DNA of 64,000 nucleotides, taken from contig NZ_CDDF01000005.1 in assembly GCF_000819865.1 (NCBI RefSeq), positions 674,206-738,205 of the forward strand, given 5' to 3'. Under the pieces are notes generated by a model. That model made no database searches and was not told the DNA's origin. It was given only the letters and a program-made list of their open reading frames with translations. Origin of the DNA: Aeromonas eucrenophila. Lineage in GTDB: Bacteria > Pseudomonadota > Gammaproteobacteria > Enterobacterales > Aeromonadaceae. Below are positions 61,478 to 64,000 of this stretch, piece after piece; position 1 is the first letter of the stretch; each line of letters starts with the position of its first letter. A program made the position numbers and the translations under genes.

Positions 61478-63622
61478 ATGCAAGCAGAAACTAGCCGTAT
61501 TGATGAGCTATTGGAATGCCTGGTCTTCTTGACCCGCTTTTATGGCGTGCCCAACAGCCAGGATGCCCTGACGACCGGCTTGCCGCTGGTATCCGGCCGT
61601 CTGAGCACGGCACTCTTTCCCCGCGCCGCCGAGCGTGGCGGCCTGTCCGCCCGTGAAGTGCTTCAGCCCCTGGAGGAAGTCTCCTCTCTGCTGCTGCCCT
61701 GTGTGCTGCAGACCCGCAACGGTGGTGCCTGTATCCTGCTGGAATGGAATGAAGACAGGACTCAGGGCAAGGTCATTTTCCCCCAGGCCGGCGATGCGGC
61801 GCAGTGGGTCAGCACCGCTCAACTGGGTGACGAATACAATGGCCGCCTGTTTTTCGTCAAGAAACAGTTCAAGTTCGATGAGCGCTCCCCCAAGGTGCTG
61901 GAGACCCGTGACGGTCACTGGTTCTGGAGCACCCTGTTCGAATCCAGGGGGATCTACCGGGATGTGCTGATCGCCTCCATTCTCATCAATCTGTTTGCGG
62001 TGGCCAGCCCGCTGTTCACCATGAACGTTTACGACAAGATAGTGCCCAATCTGGCGTTCGATTCCCTCTGGGTGCTGGCGGTGGGTGCCATGGTGGTGTT
62101 CACCTTCGATTTCGTGATGCGCCAGCTGCGCAGCTACTTCATCGACATCGCGGGCAAGAAGTCGGATGTACTGCTGTCGGCCAAGATCTTCGCCAAGGTG
62201 ATGGGGATGAAGATGGAATCCCGCCCTGCCTCGACGGGGGCCTTCGCCAAACACCTGCAAGAGTTCGAGTCGGTCCGGGAGTTCTTCACCTCGGCCACCG
62301 TCTCCACGCTCATCGATCTACCCTTTGCCATCTTCTTCCTGTTCATTATCTGGCTCTTTGCCGGTGTCATGGTAGTGGTGCCCATCGTCGCCATCCTGAT
62401 CCTGGTGGCGTACAGCTTCTACATTCAGGAGCCGCTCAAGCAGTCGATCGAGGAGGGTTCCCGCCTTGCCTCCCAGAAGAACGCCAACCTGATCGAGAGC
62501 ATCTCTGGTCTGGAAACTGTCAAGATCTTCGGTGCCGAGAGCATGTTCCAGCATCGCTGGGAGCAGGCGGTGTCCCACATCTCCACCTGGGGCGTGCAGA
62601 CCCGCCGCATCACCAACTCCATGTCGTCTCTGGCGAGCTACATCCAGCAAGTAGTGACAGTGGGGTTGGTCATCGTCGGGGTTTACCAGATTTCGGAAGG
62701 GCTGGTGACCATGGGCGGCATGATCGCCGCTGTCATGCTGTCGAGCCGGGCCATCGCGCCCATGGTGCAGCTCTCCGTGCTCTCCACCCGTTACAACCAG
62801 GCCAAGTCTGCGCTCGAGATCCTGGAGAAGATCATGATGACGCCGGGCGAGCAGGAGGAGGGGAAACAATATATTCACCACCCCATCATCGCGGGCCGCA
62901 TCGAATTCGAGAACGTCTCCTTCAAATACCCGGGCATGGAAACCAGCACCCTGCACAACATTTCGCTGCGTATCGAGCCGGGGGAAAAGGTGGCCATCAT
63001 AGGCCGGATCGGGGCGGGCAAGACCACTCTTGAGAAGCTGCTGATGGGGCTCTATCGACCCACCGATGGCTCGGTACGACTCGATGGTTTCGAGCTGGAT
63101 CAACTGGCGCCAGCCGCCATTCGCCGCAACATCGGTTGTGTGCCCCAAGACGTGACCCTGTTCTTTGGCTCGGTGCGCGACAACATCATGCTCGGCAACC
63201 CGCTGGTGGATGATGCGCGCGTCTTGCGGGCGGCCAAGCGCGCCGGGGTGACCAACTTTACCAACCGGGATCCCAATGGGCTGGATCGGCAGATCGGCGA
63301 GGGCGGACGTCAGCTCTCCGGGGGTCAGCGCCAGGCGATCCTGCTGGCCAGAGCCCTGCTCAACGATCCCCCTATCCTGGTGATGGACGAACCGACCTCC
63401 AACATGGATAACCAGTCGGAGATGCATGTGAAGCAGGAGTTGGCCAGGCTGGGGCCGGAGACCACCCTGATCCTGATCACTCACAAGACCTCCATGCTGG
63501 ACGTGGCCTCCAGGGTCATCGTCGTGGAGCAGGGGCAGATAGTAGCCGATGGACCCAAAGAGGTGGTGTTGCAGCAATTGAAGGAAGGCAAGGTACGGCT
63601 GCAGGAGGTGTCCAATGGCTAA
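61478..63622 (+). CDS. Type I secretion ABC transporter (LapB/RtxB-type)
   Basis: Inner-membrane exporter of large RTX-type adhesins or toxins. An N-terminal C39-peptidase-like domain (about 1-140) lacks the catalytic cysteine, as in exporters that do not cleave a leader. Membrane domain about 155-440. ATPase: Walker A GRIGAGKTT, signature LSGGQRQAILLARALL, Walker B ILVMDEPTSNMD, switch His in ITHKTS. 714 aa. The next gene (HlyD-type) overlaps by 8 bases. Close in layout to LapB. Confidence 0.92.
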   Translation: MQAETSRIDELLECLVFLTRFYGVPNSQDALTTGLPLVSGRLSTALFPRAAERGGLSAREVLQPLEEVSSLLLPCVLQTRNGGACILLEWNEDRTQGKVIFPQAGDAAQWVSTAQLGDEYNGRLFFVKKQFKFDERSPKVLETRDGHWFWSTLFESRGIYRDVLIASILINLFAVASPLFTMNVYDKIVPNLAFDSLWVLAVGAMVVFTFDFVMRQLRSYFIDIAGKKSDVLLSAKIFAKVMGMKMESRPASTGAFAKHLQEFESVREFFTSATVSTLIDLPFAIFFLFIIWLFAGVMVVVPIVAILILVAYSFYIQEPLKQSIEEGSRLASQKNANLIESISGLETVKIFGAESMFQHRWEQAVSHISTWGVQTRRITNSMSSLASYIQQVVTVGLVIVGVYQISEGLVTMGGMIAAVMLSSRAIAPMVQLSVLSTRYNQAKSALEILEKIMMTPGEQEEGKQYIHHPIIAGRIEFENVSFKYPGMETSTLHNISLRIEPGEKVAIIGRIGAGKTTLEKLLMGLYRPTDGSVRLDGFELDQLAPAAIRRNIGCVPQDVTLFFGSVRDNIMLGNPLVDDARVLRAAKRAGVTNFTNRDPNGLDRQIGEGGRQLSGGQRQAILLARALLNDPPILVMDEPTSNMDNQSEMHVKQELARLGPETTLILITHKTSMLDVASRVIVVEQGQIVADGPKEVVLQQLKEGKVRLQEVSNG

Positions 63623-64000
63623 CAACTGGTTCAAGAAAACGGCACCAGACACTGTCCTGCCATCCCCTGAGCATCTTGAATATGTCGATGATGGTGCCGC
63701 TGCCGTCTTGCTGACGACGCCCACTCGCGCCCGGGTCCTGTTGTGGGCCTGCTTCCTGTTTTTCATTAGTGCCATCGTCTGGGCTGCCTGGGCGAAGCTG
63801 GATGAGGTCACCGTCGGTCAGGGCACTGTGATCCCGTCGCGCCAATTGCAGGTGATCCAGAACCTGGAGGGGGGGATCGTCAAGGAGATCTTCGTGAAAG
63901 AGGGTGACATCGTCGAGAAGGGGCAGCCCTTGCTGCGCATCGATGATACCCGCTTCAAATCGGATTTTCGTGAACGTGAGCAGGAGATGGTGATCCTCAA
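63615..64000 (+). CDS. HlyD/LapC-type periplasmic adaptor, 3' end beyond the window
   Basis: The first 128 codons of a membrane-fusion protein. A cytoplasmic N terminus is followed by one membrane helix (RVLLWACFLFFISAIVWAAW, about 38-57), then the biotinyl-like hairpin start QNLEGGIVKEIFVKEGDIVEKG and LRIDDTRFKSDF, classic for HlyD. It overlaps the exporter ATPase gene, so the two are coupled. An outer-membrane TolC-like partner and the secreted protein would lie beyond the edge or elsewhere. Confidence 0.9.
   Translation, partial: MANNWFKKTAPDTVLPSPEHLEYVDDGAAAVLLTTPTRARVLLWACFLFFISAIVWAAWAKLDEVTVGQGTVIPSRQLQVIQNLEGGIVKEIFVKEGDIVEKGQPLLRIDDTRFKSDFREREQEMVIL

Overview
The window is high-GC chromosomal DNA from a gammaproteobacterium, most likely an Aeromonas. 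The support is gene content and gene order: ppiB/lpxH divergent from cysS, feoABC, dapB-carA-carB, a gltBD operon divergent from a YhcC-type radical SAM gene, serA next to rpiA and fau, plus small families typical of Aeromonas and Vibrio. Most of the window is ordinary core metabolism with short intergenic gaps and clear intrinsic terminators. No tRNA, rRNA, CRISPR array, transposase or integrase was seen.

Layout. 1-4.4 kb: a small monooxygenase-fold protein, a GlsB/YeaQ membrane protein, lpxH, a DUF4269 protein, ppiB and cysS. 4.4-10.8 kb: an AT-rich island with an OLD-family ATPase/TOPRIM nuclease followed by a UvrD-like helicase, the gene pair of Gabija anti-phage systems. It sits between inverted copies of a GC-rich repeat and beside a cluster of tandem intergenic repeats. 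The helicase gene is split by a one-base frame change at a run of four C. 10.8-18 kb: a GAF-GGDEF diguanylate cyclase, small envelope proteins, a DUF2157/DUF4401/GDYXXLXY operon, a manganese-exporter gene under a yybP-ykoY riboswitch, and yciH. 18-28.4 kb: ferrous-iron uptake (feoABC), glgC, pilU, vitamin B12 import (btuCD), a tryptophan-type DAHP synthase and dgkA. 28.6-34.5 kb: serA, rpiA, fau, an NhaC-family antiporter and dapB. 35-42.9 kb: carAB, a long-form leuA and a sterol-desaturase-family protein. 43-50.5 kb: a YaiW-like lipoprotein, a DUF4256 protein, an outer-membrane barrel, a DedA protein, a RhlE-type helicase, a DUF2913 protein and a questin-oxidase-like protein. 50.5-64 kb: soxR, an amino-acid (probably cystine) ABC transporter, gltBD, a YhcC-type protein, and the start of a type I (RTX/LapB-type) secretion operon cut by the window edge.

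Most notable points. (1) The Gabija-like island, with its split helicase and a Cys/His cluster inside the TOPRIM region. (2) soxR faces a questin-oxidase-like gene, and a SoxR-type palindrome fills a 19-bp promoter spacer, which suggests quinone-sensing control of a quinone-cleaving enzyme. (3) Several short tandem duplications, about 60-104 bp, are anchored on gene ends: rpiA, the NhaC-family gene, dgkA, and both junctions of the DUF2157/DUF4401/GDYXXLXY operon. At the two junctions they create hybrid mini-ORFs of 32 and 30 codons. (4) A well-formed Mn riboswitch leader ends in a hairpin and T-rich run immediately before the start codon of the GDT1-type exporter.
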